Positions 35,213 to 44,148 are shown, counted from the stretch's first letter. The stretch: 64,000 nt of DNA from Pedobacter sp. B4-66 (GCF_018492665.1 NZ_JAFVME010000003.1:620001-684000), one strand, 5' to 3'. The notes: generated by a model from the letters alone, not told the origin. Numbers and translations are program-made.

Positions 35213-38029
35213 ATGAAAATAAATATTAACCCGACAGTATTATTCAGAGTACCAAAATTTTCGTACCAGGACGAAATTCAAAACAACTGGGAAGAACTAA
35301 AAGCCGCTATAGCGGTATCCTCAGCTCAATTCTACGAAACCATAAAAAACACTAGTGCAGAGGAATTTGATGTACTGCCTCTAAAAGTAAAGTTCACCTT
35401 ATGGAAGTATTTTAACCGGGCAAAGTTCAGGGCAACACCTTATGGTTCTTTTGCAGGTTATGGCCTGTTTAAGTTAAATGAACCCGGACATGCTGCTCCC
35501 ATTGTTGTTGCGAATGAGCAGATCATAAAAGCGTTTATTGACTGGCCACAAAAATCTCTTGTAAGTATTTCGGTTGATGAGCTAATTAAAAAGGATTGTT
35601 ACATTATCAGTAACAATACACAATATTTAGTTTCGGAGAAGCTACGTTATATTGCGAAGAGTGATGACGGATTTGAGTTATGTGACCATAACCCTGACCC
35701 TCTTGAGGTATTGATCTTAAGCATTTGCCAGATGCGTATTAGGATTAACGCTTTGATCCAAAAGCTTGCGACCTTAAATATAGGTTACAGTGTTGTACTC
35801 GAAAAAATTGACGCGTTACTTGATCTTCAACTGCTGTTGACCGAGCTTCATCCAAACATTATCGGTGAAGATTATTTTCAACGATTAAATATAGAGTTAA
35901 CTCCTGACTCACCTCAATACCTTATCGCCCAGCGTCCTTTTGCCGAAGGCACCTTGCCCCCAGGCGCCCTCCAACACCTTCCGGGAATGTTCAATATTTT
36001 ACAACGTCTTGCACCAGCTAATAAAACCGAAGGATTGGAAGGTTTCATACAACGATTTATCCAAAAATTTGAACAACGCGAGATTCCATTGATGATTGCA
36101 TTAGACCCTGAAATTGGTGTTGGTTATGGTAATTTGGAATCCATTACAACAGCTGATGTTTTTGTGCAACAATTTACGGGCAGGGATAGTAATAATAAAA
36201 CTGCCAACAATTTTAAAGAATTCCTGAAGAATGCACTTTTAGGAACTGGCTCGACAACAAAGCCCACTTTGTTGCTGAGTGATTCTCTGCTGCCGGAAGA
36301 TTCGGAATCCGATCCAATACCTAATTCACTAAGTATGATTCTTACCATTGCCAATGAGTTAATTTGTGTGGAGAGTGTTGGAGGATGCACAGCAAATGCA
36401 CTACTTGGACGCTTTACGCTTGGAGATGTTGATTTAACGAGGCATTGTAACGCTATCGCAAATGCAGAACAAGAGGCCAATCCAGATGTTGTATTTTTTG
36501 ATCTGGCTTATATGGACGAAAGCCATGTTGACAATATCAACCGCAGGGAAAAAATCTACAGTACACAGTTATCCATATTGGATTACGACACCACTGAACA
36601 CCCGATCACCTTATCGGATCTAATGGTTTCGGTTAAAGGAAATAAGGTTATCCTACGTTCAAAAATGCTGAACAAAAGACTTATTCCCAGGATGTGTTCA
36701 GCCTATAATTATACAAGGTCGGACCTATCCGTATTTAGGTTGCTTTGTGATTTGCAATACCAGGGCATTCAGACCTTTCCTATATTTAAACTTGAGAACA
36801 TCTTTCCAAAGCTCAAATATTACCCAAGAGTTCAATATAAAAACATCCTGCTCTCTACTAGCAAATGGAGAATCAAAGAGGTTATCAAATTCTTTGACAA
36901 AAAACCTACCGTAGAAAAGTGTAGATACTTTTTACAATCGAGACAGGTAACGAGATATTTCAAAGCGGGAATAGCAGACCAAACATTGTGTTTTGATTTG
37001 TATAATGATCAGGATATGGAAATGCTGATTCGTGTTATTCTTAAGGAGCCGGATTTATTACTAACTGAAGTAGCTGTTCCTAACCACACCGCAGTAACTG
37101 ATGTTCTTGGCAAGCCTTACCTTGCAGAATTCATAGTGACCATAAGCCACGATGAAACCATTTATAAAGGGATGCCAACAGGTGAAGAACTCCCTGCAAT
37201 AGCAACCCAATCTATTTATCCCCCTGGAACAAGTTGGCTGTACTACGAAATATATTGTCATCCCATAAGGGCAAACTCAATCCTTGAAGAATATGTTCTT
37301 CCATTCCTAGATAATCATCAATCCGATATTGAGCAATGGTTTTTCATCCGGTATAATGAAAACGGTGAGCACTTACGTTTACGTATCAAAATGAACGATG
37401 AGTCAAAAGGTCATATCCTGACTTCCGATTTAACGAAACGGTTATCAGGTGACGTACAAACCGGGATCGTTAGCGACATTCAGATTAAAACTTATAAACG
37501 TGAAGTGGAAAGGTATCATCCGGAGCATATTGATGCTGTAGAATTACATTTTCATCATGACAGTAATTTTATACTAGCACTATTAAAGAACTTACCGGAA
37601 GAACTGAAATGTTATCAATTGTGCCATAAAATCTTTGAAGCTGTAAGAAAGGCTGGGCTTTTTGACCAGACCGAATTCATGAATTCTGTTATGACAAATT
37701 CGGATTACTTTAATGAGGAGCATAAATTAAAGGTCGAAGATTTTAAAAGCCTTAATGAAAGGTATCGCCAGTATTTACAGGCTGATAGCGTTATCTTATC
37801 TCCTGAACAGGAAAGGCTCTTCTTTCTGTTTCTTGATTCTTTTATTGAGGTATTGCAAGACTGTAAGCAGGAAAGAAGAATGCAGCTTTTCAGGGATATC
37901 CTGCATATGCATGTAAACCGACTGTTCAGCGATCATCAGCGAACACATGAAATGATTATTTACTATTTTGTTTTGAAAGATATAAAGCGCAAAATTGCTC
38001 TCCAATCATTTGTCGATTCTAATTGCTGA
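35213..38029 (+). CDS. Full-length LanB-type lantibiotic dehydratase
   Basis: 938 residues. LanB enzymes glutamylate Ser/Thr of a precursor peptide using glutamyl-tRNA, then eliminate glutamate to give dehydroalanine or dehydrobutyrine. The glutamylation domain covers about 5-640, with FRVPKF (R12, like NisB R14) and FRATPYGSFAGYG (R73, T75, like NisB R87/T89) retained. The elimination (SpaB_C) domain is about 690-930, with WLYYEIYCHPIRANSILEEY, FIRYNENGEHLRLRIKM and a helical end. It lies 180 bp from a divergent Crp regulator. A likely peptide substrate is at 39914-40069. No LanC is seen in the window. Confidence 0.9.
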   Translation: MKININPTVLFRVPKFSYQDEIQNNWEELKAAIAVSSAQFYETIKNTSAEEFDVLPLKVKFTLWKYFNRAKFRATPYGSFAGYGLFKLNEPGHAAPIVVANEQIIKAFIDWPQKSLVSISVDELIKKDCYIISNNTQYLVSEKLRYIAKSDDGFELCDHNPDPLEVLILSICQMRIRINALIQKLATLNIGYSVVLEKIDALLDLQLLLTELHPNIIGEDYFQRLNIELTPDSPQYLIAQRPFAEGTLPPGALQHLPGMFNILQRLAPANKTEGLEGFIQRFIQKFEQREIPLMIALDPEIGVGYGNLESITTADVFVQQFTGRDSNNKTANNFKEFLKNALLGTGSTTKPTLLLSDSLLPEDSESDPIPNSLSMILTIANELICVESVGGCTANALLGRFTLGDVDLTRHCNAIANAEQEANPDVVFFDLAYMDESHVDNINRREKIYSTQLSILDYDTTEHPITLSDLMVSVKGNKVILRSKMLNKRLIPRMCSAYNYTRSDLSVFRLLCDLQYQGIQTFPIFKLENIFPKLKYYPRVQYKNILLSTSKWRIKEVIKFFDKKPTVEKCRYFLQSRQVTRYFKAGIADQTLCFDLYNDQDMEMLIRVILKEPDLLLTEVAVPNHTAVTDVLGKPYLAEFIVTISHDETIYKGMPTGEELPAIATQSIYPPGTSWLYYEIYCHPIRANSILEEYVLPFLDNHQSDIEQWFFIRYNENGEHLRLRIKMNDESKGHILTSDLTKRLSGDVQTGIVSDIQIKTYKREVERYHPEHIDAVELHFHHDSNFILALLKNLPEELKCYQLCHKIFEAVRKAGLFDQTEFMNSVMTNSDYFNEEHKLKVEDFKSLNERYRQYLQADSVILSPEQERLFFLFLDSFIEVLQDCKQERRMQLFRDILHMHVNRLFSDHQRTHEMIIYYFVLKDIKRKIALQSFVDSNC

Positions 38030-38740
38030 TTACCTGGGTTTCATCAAGTTCATGAATTGCTTCCGGTAAGTTTCACTTAAAGGGATATCCTTTCCATTTG
38101 TAAGAAAAATGGACTCGTTGTCTGCTTTTACAATCTTCCTGAGGTTAACAATATAAGATTTGTGCACCCTCAGGAATTGGTTTGAATAAAGCAATTGTTC
38201 GACTTTTATCATCGAGTAGTTGGTCAGGTATTCTCTTGTGTCTGTATAAATCGTAACATAATTTGATGAACCCTGCACATATAGAATATCTTTTGTTTCC
38301 AGGACAATAAAGGTTCCTTTACCATCACCTGGAATGGAAATGTGATCTAAAAGGGTGGCCTTGCCTATCTTCTGTGCGGTTAACCTTTGCCTTAATTTTT
38401 CTAGGCTTACCAGGAACCTCTCAAAAGTGACCGGTTTCAGAAGATAGTCTACCGCATCATGTAAATAGGATTCCGGTGCATACTGGCGATGTGCCGTTGT
38501 AAAAACGACCTGTACAAGATGCCTGACCAGACCCGCAAAGCTCAGACCACCCAATACAGGCATGTCAATGTCCAGAAATACAGCATCAGCAACAATTTCC
38601 TTATCGAGGATCATACGCACTGCTTTGGCGGGATCGGTTTCCCTTCCAACGATTTGAACATCAGAAATCCGCTCTGCATACATCGTAAGCAAATCCATTG
38701 CGTGGTCTTCATCATCGACTAAAAATATTCTGATACTCAT
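38030..38740 (-). CDS. LytTR response regulator
   Basis: 236 residues. Receiver domain 1-120 with DD at 9-10, phosphoacceptor D57 in VFLDIDMPVLGG, and K near LLKPVTFERF. C-terminal LytTR DNA-binding domain 140-235 (DILYVQGSSNYVTIYTDTRE, FLRVHKSYIVNLRKI). LytTR regulators in Bacteria often control peptide or exopolymer production and answer peptide signals. It overlaps the sensor gene by 4 bp (same transcript) and converges on lanB, 0 bp from the lanB stop. It is the natural candidate to control the peptide gene at 39914. Confidence 0.93.
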   Translation of the reverse strand: MSIRIFLVDDEDHAMDLLTMYAERISDVQIVGRETDPAKAVRMILDKEIVADAVFLDIDMPVLGGLSFAGLVRHLVQVVFTTAHRQYAPESYLHDAVDYLLKPVTFERFLVSLEKLRQRLTAQKIGKATLLDHISIPGDGKGTFIVLETKDILYVQGSSNYVTIYTDTREYLTNYSMIKVEQLLYSNQFLRVHKSYIVNLRKIVKADNESIFLTNGKDIPLSETYRKQFMNLMKPR

Positions 38741-39771
38741 AATTTGATGGTAATTTCAACTGTATAAATATTATCCGCGTGAAAAATTACTATTTCAGAT
38801 TGGTCACCATAGTGTTTTTTGATCCTCGCCTGGGCATTTGCTGACCCTATTCCTTTGCCTAAAGCTTGTTGTAAATTCTCTACCTTGTTCGTGGTTGAAA
38901 ATTTTAGTGTTCTTTCGTCAACCTGAAACTCAATCCTAGCGGGGGAATGTTGGTCATTTAGGTTCCCATATTTAAATACGTTTTCAATAAAGTTTATAAA
39001 TAATAAAGGTGGAAGGAAAATGTCAAGATCATAATCCGGGAGGTTTAGGTTCATAGTGACGTGAAGCCTATAGTTATGGAGTGTTTGTTGCAATTCAACA
39101 TATCGTTGCATTTGTAAGATTTCATTCTCCAACATTACCTGATCGTCTTCCTTTTCATTAGCCAGGGCATATTCGCTCATACACACTAATAAATAAATAG
39201 TGTTCGCCACATCAGGTGTTTCTTTCAAGGCTTTAGTATATAAAAAGGACAAACTATTAAACAATAAATGCGGGTTAACCTGGCTTCGGATAAAGTTATT
39301 CTCCATTTTTGTTTCAGCGTCGATTTTCCGCATTTTATGTTCATATGCTTCTTTTGTTTTTGCGATATTAAAACGTCCCAGTGAGTAAGCAATAGTTAAA
39401 AGAGTAATATAAAAAGCCCGCCAGGAACAAATAATAATTACAGTTCCTGATACCTCAGTTATAATATGTCCTTGCTTTATTGATAGGTTTATTAATCCAA
39501 CGATACAAAGGCATACTGTATAAAATGCAATTATCAATGCAACAAAGAAGATGCGATACCATTGATTTGAGTATGCAATCCAAATCTTTGGTAGTAAAAG
39601 GAAAGCACTAAAATAGAAGAATACAATTTCATATGAATACCTAATTATTGAACTCTGAACACTTACCTTCCCTTGTGTCGATAAATACAAGATTTCGAAG
39701 CAAATAAAAACCGTGATGGCTACAAAATGTAGTAGGATTTGCTTATAACCAGAACGTGAAATTAGTGGCAT
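38737..39771 (-). CDS. LytS-type sensor histidine kinase
   Basis: 344 residues. Four membrane helices in the first 130 residues with little periplasmic loop, then a short coiled coil and the His_kinase domain with FIRSQVNPHLLFNSLSFLY (phospho-His H168). A degenerate N box (FINFIENVFKYG) and a GxGxxN-type GKGIGSANAQARIKKHYG complete the ATPase. With so little extracellular part, the signal may be membrane-borne or a small peptide. Its partner is the overlapping LytTR regulator. It is divergent from the peptide gene across 142 bp. Confidence 0.92.
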   Translation of the reverse strand: MPLISRSGYKQILLHFVAITVFICFEILYLSTQGKVSVQSSIIRYSYEIVFFYFSAFLLLPKIWIAYSNQWYRIFFVALIIAFYTVCLCIVGLINLSIKQGHIITEVSGTVIIICSWRAFYITLLTIAYSLGRFNIAKTKEAYEHKMRKIDAETKMENNFIRSQVNPHLLFNSLSFLYTKALKETPDVANTIYLLVCMSEYALANEKEDDQVMLENEILQMQRYVELQQTLHNYRLHVTMNLNLPDYDLDIFLPPLLFINFIENVFKYGNLNDQHSPARIEFQVDERTLKFSTTNKVENLQQALGKGIGSANAQARIKKHYGDQSEIVIFHADNIYTVEITIKL

Positions 39772-39913
39772 AAAAAATCATTTAAATGGTGTTTACATAA
39801 TAATCACAGTAGTTCACACAACAATAGACAGTATTTACACATTTAGAAAAAAAGAAGGAATTATCCTGTCTATCTTTATGTCAGAATCATAAATAAACTT
39901 TTAAAAAACAGTT

Positions 39914-40069
39914 ATGAAAACGAAAAACCAAACTTCAAAATCAAAAATGAACCCGATATTTTCTTTTAAAAAATCTTCAGGTAAAACAAGTCAAAACCCA
40001 AGTGGAACAGGAGTTCCAACAGGAACTACGACTACCACTTCTGCAACTACAGGTAGCTTATTCTGTTAA
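39914..40069 (+). CDS. Candidate lanthipeptide precursor, 51 residues
   Basis: A short gene below usual length cut-offs. The leader half (residues 1-25) is basic and lacks a signal peptide; it contains KMNPIFSFKKSSGK, which resembles the KLxLxKxxL-type leaders of Bacteroidota class I precursors. The core half (26-51) has two Pro-Ser/Thr steps, a run of five Thr, and ends in SLFC, so a single C-terminal Cys could close one ring with an upstream dehydrated Ser or Thr. The gene lies 1.9 kb from lanB beyond a divergent LytTR sensor pair and is followed by a hairpin. Assignment as LanB substrate is inference from composition and place. Confidence 0.65.
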   Translation: MKTKNQTSKSKMNPIFSFKKSSGKTSQNPSGTGVPTGTTTTTSATTGSLFC

Positions 40070-40072
40070 TAT

Positions 40073-40108
40073 TCAGATTATGATATGCCGGTATTCCGGC
40101 ATATCTGA
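40073..40108 (+). terminator. Hairpin after the candidate precursor gene
   Basis: ATATGCCGG-tatt-CCGGCATAT (40083-40104) with the outer TCAGAT/ATCTGA extending it. There is no T run after it, so it may stabilise the peptide mRNA or attenuate read-through rather than terminate cleanly. Confidence 0.55.
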
Positions 40109-40371
40109 AACAATTACAAATTTACAATACTAAACTGCTCTTGAACCCTTCCACTGGATACCGTGACTCTGCAAATTCGGCAAGTTCTTAATCATATTTA
40201 AGCGTATATCTACCTGATTTCATAGCGCATTCGTTGAATCCTAGCCCCATTGATCCCTAAATCAATTCGGAATAAACCAAACACTTTAACCGCTAGTAAA
40301 GGCACCTCTCCGAGGCAGCGATAGCAACTCTTTTGTTTTCATTTTCTCATCATTTTCAAAAAATCAATTTT
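40109..40371. other. Gap between the peptide gene and the first secreted paralogue
   Basis: About 260 bp with no gene that I can support. It should carry the promoter of the 40372 gene, but no exact TANNTTTG box is seen. Its pyrimidine-rich end (40330-40370, TTTTGTTTTC...) may be a leader. Confidence 0.4.
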
Positions 40372-40692
40372 ATGAAAAAAGTAATCTTCTCTGCAGCATT
40401 GCTGATGGCTGCTGCTACATTCTCTTTTGCCGGTAATCCAAAAGAAACTAAAGAAGCAAAAGCTGAAACGCCAACTGAGACAAAATCAGAAGTAACCCTG
40501 AACACATATTACATTACGGGCGAAACCGGAAGTAATTATGATCTTTCAACTGCTCCTAATCCTGATTGTGGTACAGCGCAGGACGAACCTTGCAAGATCA
40601 CCACAAACCTGACACTCGGTGCTTCTGTTTCTAAATCCGCTGTTGACAACCAGGTTAACATCACCATCGTAGACAGACAACCTGCATTCTAA
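40372..40692 (+). CDS. Small secreted protein with cysteine pair, paralogue 1
   Basis: 106 residues from the ATG at 40372; a longer frame starts 13 codons earlier but would hide the signal peptide. Signal peptide 1-20 (ATFSFA), then a Lys/Glu/Thr-rich spacer (KETKEAKAETPTETKSE) and a compact C-part with TLNTYYITGETGSNYDLST and two cysteines in NPDCGTAQDEPCKI. It resembles the small exported cysteine-pair proteins (DUF6520-like) that sit by SusC/TlpA genes in Pedobacter. A disulfide or thiol role with the nearby TlpA-like protein is inference. Confidence 0.7.
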   Translation: MKKVIFSAALLMAAATFSFAGNPKETKEAKAETPTETKSEVTLNTYYITGETGSNYDLSTAPNPDCGTAQDEPCKITTNLTLGASVSKSAVDNQVNITIVDRQPAF

Positions 40693-40702
40693 TTATCTTT
40701 CC

Positions 40703-40740
40703 ATAAGTGATAGGACAAAAGTTGTTCTATCACTTATTTT
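40703..40740 (+). terminator. Terminator between the two secreted paralogues
   Basis: Perfect 11-bp stem ATAAGTGATAG (40703-40713) with CTATCACTTAT (40727-40737), followed by TTTA. Each paralogue therefore probably has its own transcript end. Confidence 0.7.
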
Positions 40741-40838
40741 AGTAACTCTATAGTCGCCTCCCTCAATCCTTCCCGACAAAATAAATTTCCTTTACCAAGC
40801 TCCAAATTCATTTCTTAACACTTCCCAATTAGCACAAT

Positions 40839-41159
40839 ATGAAAAAAGTAATCTTCTCTGCAGCATTGCTGATGGTCACTACTGCTTTATCTTTTGCCGG
40901 TAATCCTAAAGAAACCAAAGAAGCGAAAGCTGAAACACCAACAGAGGCCAAATCCGAATCAACACTTAACACTTACTATGTGGTTGGTGAAAGTGGTAGT
41001 AACTATGATCTTTCTACAACTCCGAATCCAGATTGCGGTACAGCAGTAGACATGCCCTGTACAATAGTAACAACCCTCACGCTCGGGGCTACTGTCTCAC
41101 AATATGCGGTTGACAACCAGATTAGTATTCTTATCCTGGAACGGCAACCAGCCTTCTAA
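40839..41159 (+). CDS. Small secreted protein with cysteine pair, paralogue 2
   Basis: 106 residues, same length as paralogue 1. The first 37 bases after the ATG are identical between the two genes, and the cysteine pair (NPDCGTAVDMPCTI) and the ending RQPAF are kept, while the surface between them has diverged. This is a local gene duplication, more recent in the signal peptide than in the mature part, or a signal under strong constraint. It faces the TlpA-like gene with a short hairpin between them (41175-41205). Confidence 0.7.
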   Translation: MKKVIFSAALLMVTTALSFAGNPKETKEAKAETPTEAKSESTLNTYYVVGESGSNYDLSTTPNPDCGTAVDMPCTIVTTLTLGATVSQYAVDNQISILILERQPAF

Positions 41160-41174
41160 GCACGATTCTAAAGC

Positions 41175-41205
41175 AGCAGGACGATATTTATCCTGCCGCT
41201 TACTC
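41175..41205. terminator. Hairpin between convergent genes
   Basis: GCAGGA ... TCCTGC stem with a 9-base loop, between the stops of paralogue 2 and the TlpA-like gene. No strong T run on either side; a weak bidirectional terminator at best. Confidence 0.45.
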
Positions 41206-41209
41206 CCAA

Positions 41210-42724
41210 TCACAATAACTCTTTAATTGCTTTGATTAATCCTTCCTTTTCATAAAGATTTTGGGTATTGTTATATTTTATTGACCCCCATTTGTCGACT
41301 AAAATGGTATGTGGAGTTGCCACGATCCTGTTCTTTAGAAAAATCGGATGATCCGCACCCATTCCACTTGTATAAAGGTTAACCACATCCTTCGATGTGA
41401 ATTTTCCACTCGAAACACCTTCCAGCCATTTTTGTTTTTTTCTGTCAATGCTTACAGAAATGAATACAATGTCATTATTGGATTCAAACTCCTGTTCCAC
41501 TTTAGACAGAGCATTTTCAAAGAAATTGATACATGCCCCGCATCCCTCACTCCAGAAATCTATAAAGATCACCTTTCCCTTAAACATGGATAAATCAATT
41601 AATTTACCTGACGTATCAGTCAGGGTAAATGATTCAAATTTTGACCCGGCTCCAATACCCATAAGCCTGTTTAACGCAAGTAAACAATATTTGTCATTGA
41701 TTAGTTCTTTAGACTTTGAATACAATAACTCAACATTTTCAGATCTTTTATTACTTCCAAATAGGTATACAACTGCCCGGTCTCTTGCCTTTGTATTACC
41801 TTCCTTCAGCAGGGCTGAAAAGATCCATTCCATATCGATAGTTCCAAATTTGAAATAACTCTCCTGCCTTAACCGGTCGTGGAGGTATTTAAAATATCGT
41901 CCGGATTCACTCAATCCTTCAACTGATATACCCTGAAAGTCTTTGCCTGCAAGTTGCCGCCTGTAGGCTATAAGAAACCGTTGTTTCGTCGAATCCGGAG
42001 CCGTTTTCAAATACTCATCAAAATAACTCTTAATTGGACCTGATATCTCGTTGCATAAGCTTTGGGCTATAATATCCGCTTTAATGACGTCATAGCTTAA
42101 CGCCGACATTTCACCTTTAAACCCTTCCAGCGCTTTCAATTTAACATTAATTACATTCCTGCCTGGATCTGAATAATTGAATAGAGAATCAAATATTGGT
42201 TTTTCTACCGGATCAGTTTGCAAGGCATATATTTTACCTTGAACCACATATTTCTCCGCACCTTTACCGGAGAAAGAATAAGTAGAAAATACCCCTGCAA
42301 AAGTCTCCTTATTGGAAAAGCTAAGAAAGATATCGTCTCCAGCTTCCCAAAAAAATGATTTGGTTAAAGCAACTACACTGCCTTTCCCGCCGTTGTCCGC
42401 AATAGTTCCTTTGTTTGGCTTGATTATTTTCCAATATCCACAATTATCGTTAACAGGGATTACAAATCTGAAACGTTTGTTGATGCCGTTTTTGGCATAA
42501 ACTCCAAGGTTATACCTGTTATCCCGGTAAATGACATTTTCCAAAAGAAGGGAAAGTGTATCCGTTGGTTTTGCTTCATTATATTCCACGGTAATGGTTA
42601 TGGTTGCCTGCTCCTTTGCAATATCCCATCTATCTTTGCCTCCTTCATTAGCAAAACAAAATGAGGCTAGCAGACCAATTGCCATCATTATTGTAATAAG
42701 CAGTAGTTTATATGTTGTTTTCAT
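41210..42724 (-). CDS. TlpA-family thioredoxin-like protein with long N-terminal domain
   Basis: 504 residues: signal peptide 1-25, a large beta-rich then helical N-terminal region (about 30-360), and a C-terminal thioredoxin fold with FWSEGCGACINFFENA, active Cys at 395 and 398. Such proteins reduce or isomerise disulfides in the periplasm or carry electrons to partners. Typical Bacteroidota SusCD loci end with a gene of this type. Here the nearest possible clients are the two exported cysteine-pair proteins just downstream and the Cys-ending peptide. It is 19 bp below susD and so in the susC-susD-tlpA transcript. Confidence 0.88.
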   Translation of the reverse strand: MKTTYKLLLITIMMAIGLLASFCFANEGGKDRWDIAKEQATITITVEYNEAKPTDTLSLLLENVIYRDNRYNLGVYAKNGINKRFRFVIPVNDNCGYWKIIKPNKGTIADNGGKGSVVALTKSFFWEAGDDIFLSFSNKETFAGVFSTYSFSGKGAEKYVVQGKIYALQTDPVEKPIFDSLFNYSDPGRNVINVKLKALEGFKGEMSALSYDVIKADIIAQSLCNEISGPIKSYFDEYLKTAPDSTKQRFLIAYRRQLAGKDFQGISVEGLSESGRYFKYLHDRLRQESYFKFGTIDMEWIFSALLKEGNTKARDRAVVYLFGSNKRSENVELLYSKSKELINDKYCLLALNRLMGIGAGSKFESFTLTDTSGKLIDLSMFKGKVIFIDFWSEGCGACINFFENALSKVEQEFESNNDIVFISVSIDRKKQKWLEGVSSGKFTSKDVVNLYTSGMGADHPIFLKNRIVATPHTILVDKWGSIKYNNTQNLYEKEGLIKAIKELL

Positions 42725-42743
42725 TTTCTTAATTGTTGAAATG

Positions 42744-44144
42744 TTATCTTTCGTTTTGTACCAGTTTACTCAGTTCTATTTCCCTTCGCGGAATTGGTAG
42801 TACATAGGCAGTACTATTGGGCGGAAGTACATATTGTTCGCCGTTTACTGTACGGGTTATCGTAACCTGGAAACGAGGGTCTTTATTAAGTCTCCGTAAA
42901 TCTTCCCACCTAATATTTGCAGAAAATGGTAGTTCTTTTCTTCTCTCTCTTAAAACCGTTCTGAGTGCTTCTTCTGCATTAGTTGCAGTCAGATTTGAGA
43001 ATGTCCCAGTGACATATCTTTTGGAAAGCAGTGTATTGATGTCATCCATAGCAGCGTCAACATTGTTCTGCCTTGCATAACACTCAGCCCGGATTAGGTA
43101 GACCTCATTCAATGCAATGCCACAAAATGTTTCAAAACCGCCGGTATAACAGCCCCGGAATTTATAGTCAGCCCCGTTGGGAACATAAAGAAGGGCTTTT
43201 CTTAAATCATTACTTTCATAGGCTGCTATAAGCTCAGGAAAAACAAAAGACCTGTTGTTTGTTGCCGGTCGTATGGTAGCCCAGGCATTTACAGACGCAT
43301 AGAATAGAATTTCCGGGTTACCAAGGCCCAATGCAGGGAAACGATAAGTTGTTCCCTGCGATACAGGATCGCTATTATAATCCAGCAAACTTTTCTTTGT
43401 TTGAAGTACTTGATCCGCAGCAATTCCAGCATCTTTGTAGTTACCCATAATCAATTCAACTTTTGCCAGAAGAGCCAACGCTGCAAAACGTCCAGCCCTT
43501 CGCATTTGGGCAGGTTCCTTGTCCAGCAATGATATAGCCTGTTTGATATCTGCTAACATCTGATCATAGGTTTGCTGCAGGGTTGCCCTCGGATAAATGA
43601 TATTGACATCTGAACTTTGGCGTAGCGGTAACCCTAAATCAGTTGAAGCCGTTTGAGGATCATATTGTTTGCAAAAAAGCTGCGCCAGGTTATAATAGCC
43701 AAATGCTCGAAAGAAAAATGCCTGCCCCTTTACATTATTATAGCCTACTGCTTTAGCATCTATTTTTTTTAACCCGTCGAGTACAATATTGGCATATCCT
43801 ATGTTTTTAAATAACCTATCCCATTCCCCTGATACCCCGTTCTGGCCATCCCAAATGGTAGCTTTCCATAGATAGGCATCCCTCTCTGCCTGTTGTGCAG
43901 AGTTAAAGTTTGCGTCTTTGATAAACAGATTATCCGTCCCGATTAAACCGATATTGGCAAAATCAGTATTGATCACATCTGAATAATCAAATATAGCCTG
44001 GTAATCCTCAATCGTCTGCGGGGTTACATCTCCTATAAACCTTTTTGCATCCAACCAGTCATTTTGCTTCTTGCAGGATAACAAGGAAACAACCATGATG
44101 AACAAACAAAGGCGATAGGCATATTTCGAAGTATATTTTTTCAT
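42744..44144 (-). CDS. SusD/RagB-family outer-membrane lipoprotein
   Basis: The frame runs to 44240 inside susC, but the true start is the ATG at 44144, giving 466 residues with a lipobox (VVSLLSCKKQ, Cys about residue 22). The SusD body has helical TPR-like repeats (GQAFFFRAFGYYNLAQLFCK, AALALLAKVELIMGNYKDA) and the typical end LRTVLRERRKELPF...RWEDLRRLNKDPRF. It forms the lid of the SusC channel. Ligand cannot be told: there is no glycosidase nearby, so a peptide or other non-sugar ligand is possible. Confidence 0.92.
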   Translation of the reverse strand: MKKYTSKYAYRLCLFIMVVSLLSCKKQNDWLDAKRFIGDVTPQTIEDYQAIFDYSDVINTDFANIGLIGTDNLFIKDANFNSAQQAERDAYLWKATIWDGQNGVSGEWDRLFKNIGYANIVLDGLKKIDAKAVGYNNVKGQAFFFRAFGYYNLAQLFCKQYDPQTASTDLGLPLRQSSDVNIIYPRATLQQTYDQMLADIKQAISLLDKEPAQMRRAGRFAALALLAKVELIMGNYKDAGIAADQVLQTKKSLLDYNSDPVSQGTTYRFPALGLGNPEILFYASVNAWATIRPATNNRSFVFPELIAAYESNDLRKALLYVPNGADYKFRGCYTGGFETFCGIALNEVYLIRAECYARQNNVDAAMDDINTLLSKRYVTGTFSNLTATNAEEALRTVLRERRKELPFSANIRWEDLRRLNKDPRFQVTITRTVNGEQYVLPPNSTAYVLPIPRREIELSKLVQNER

Positions 44145-44148
44145 GATC

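Noticed and set aside
40055..40069. Thr-rich end of the peptide as a simple sequence repeat
   Set aside because: Codons for the Thr run vary (ACT, ACG, ACC, ACA), which points to selection on the protein rather than a DNA repeat.
40372..41159. The two 106-residue proteins as lanthipeptide precursors for LanB
   Set aside because: Both have Sec signal peptides, so they would leave the cytoplasm unfolded before LanB could act; few Ser/Thr near a terminal Cys.
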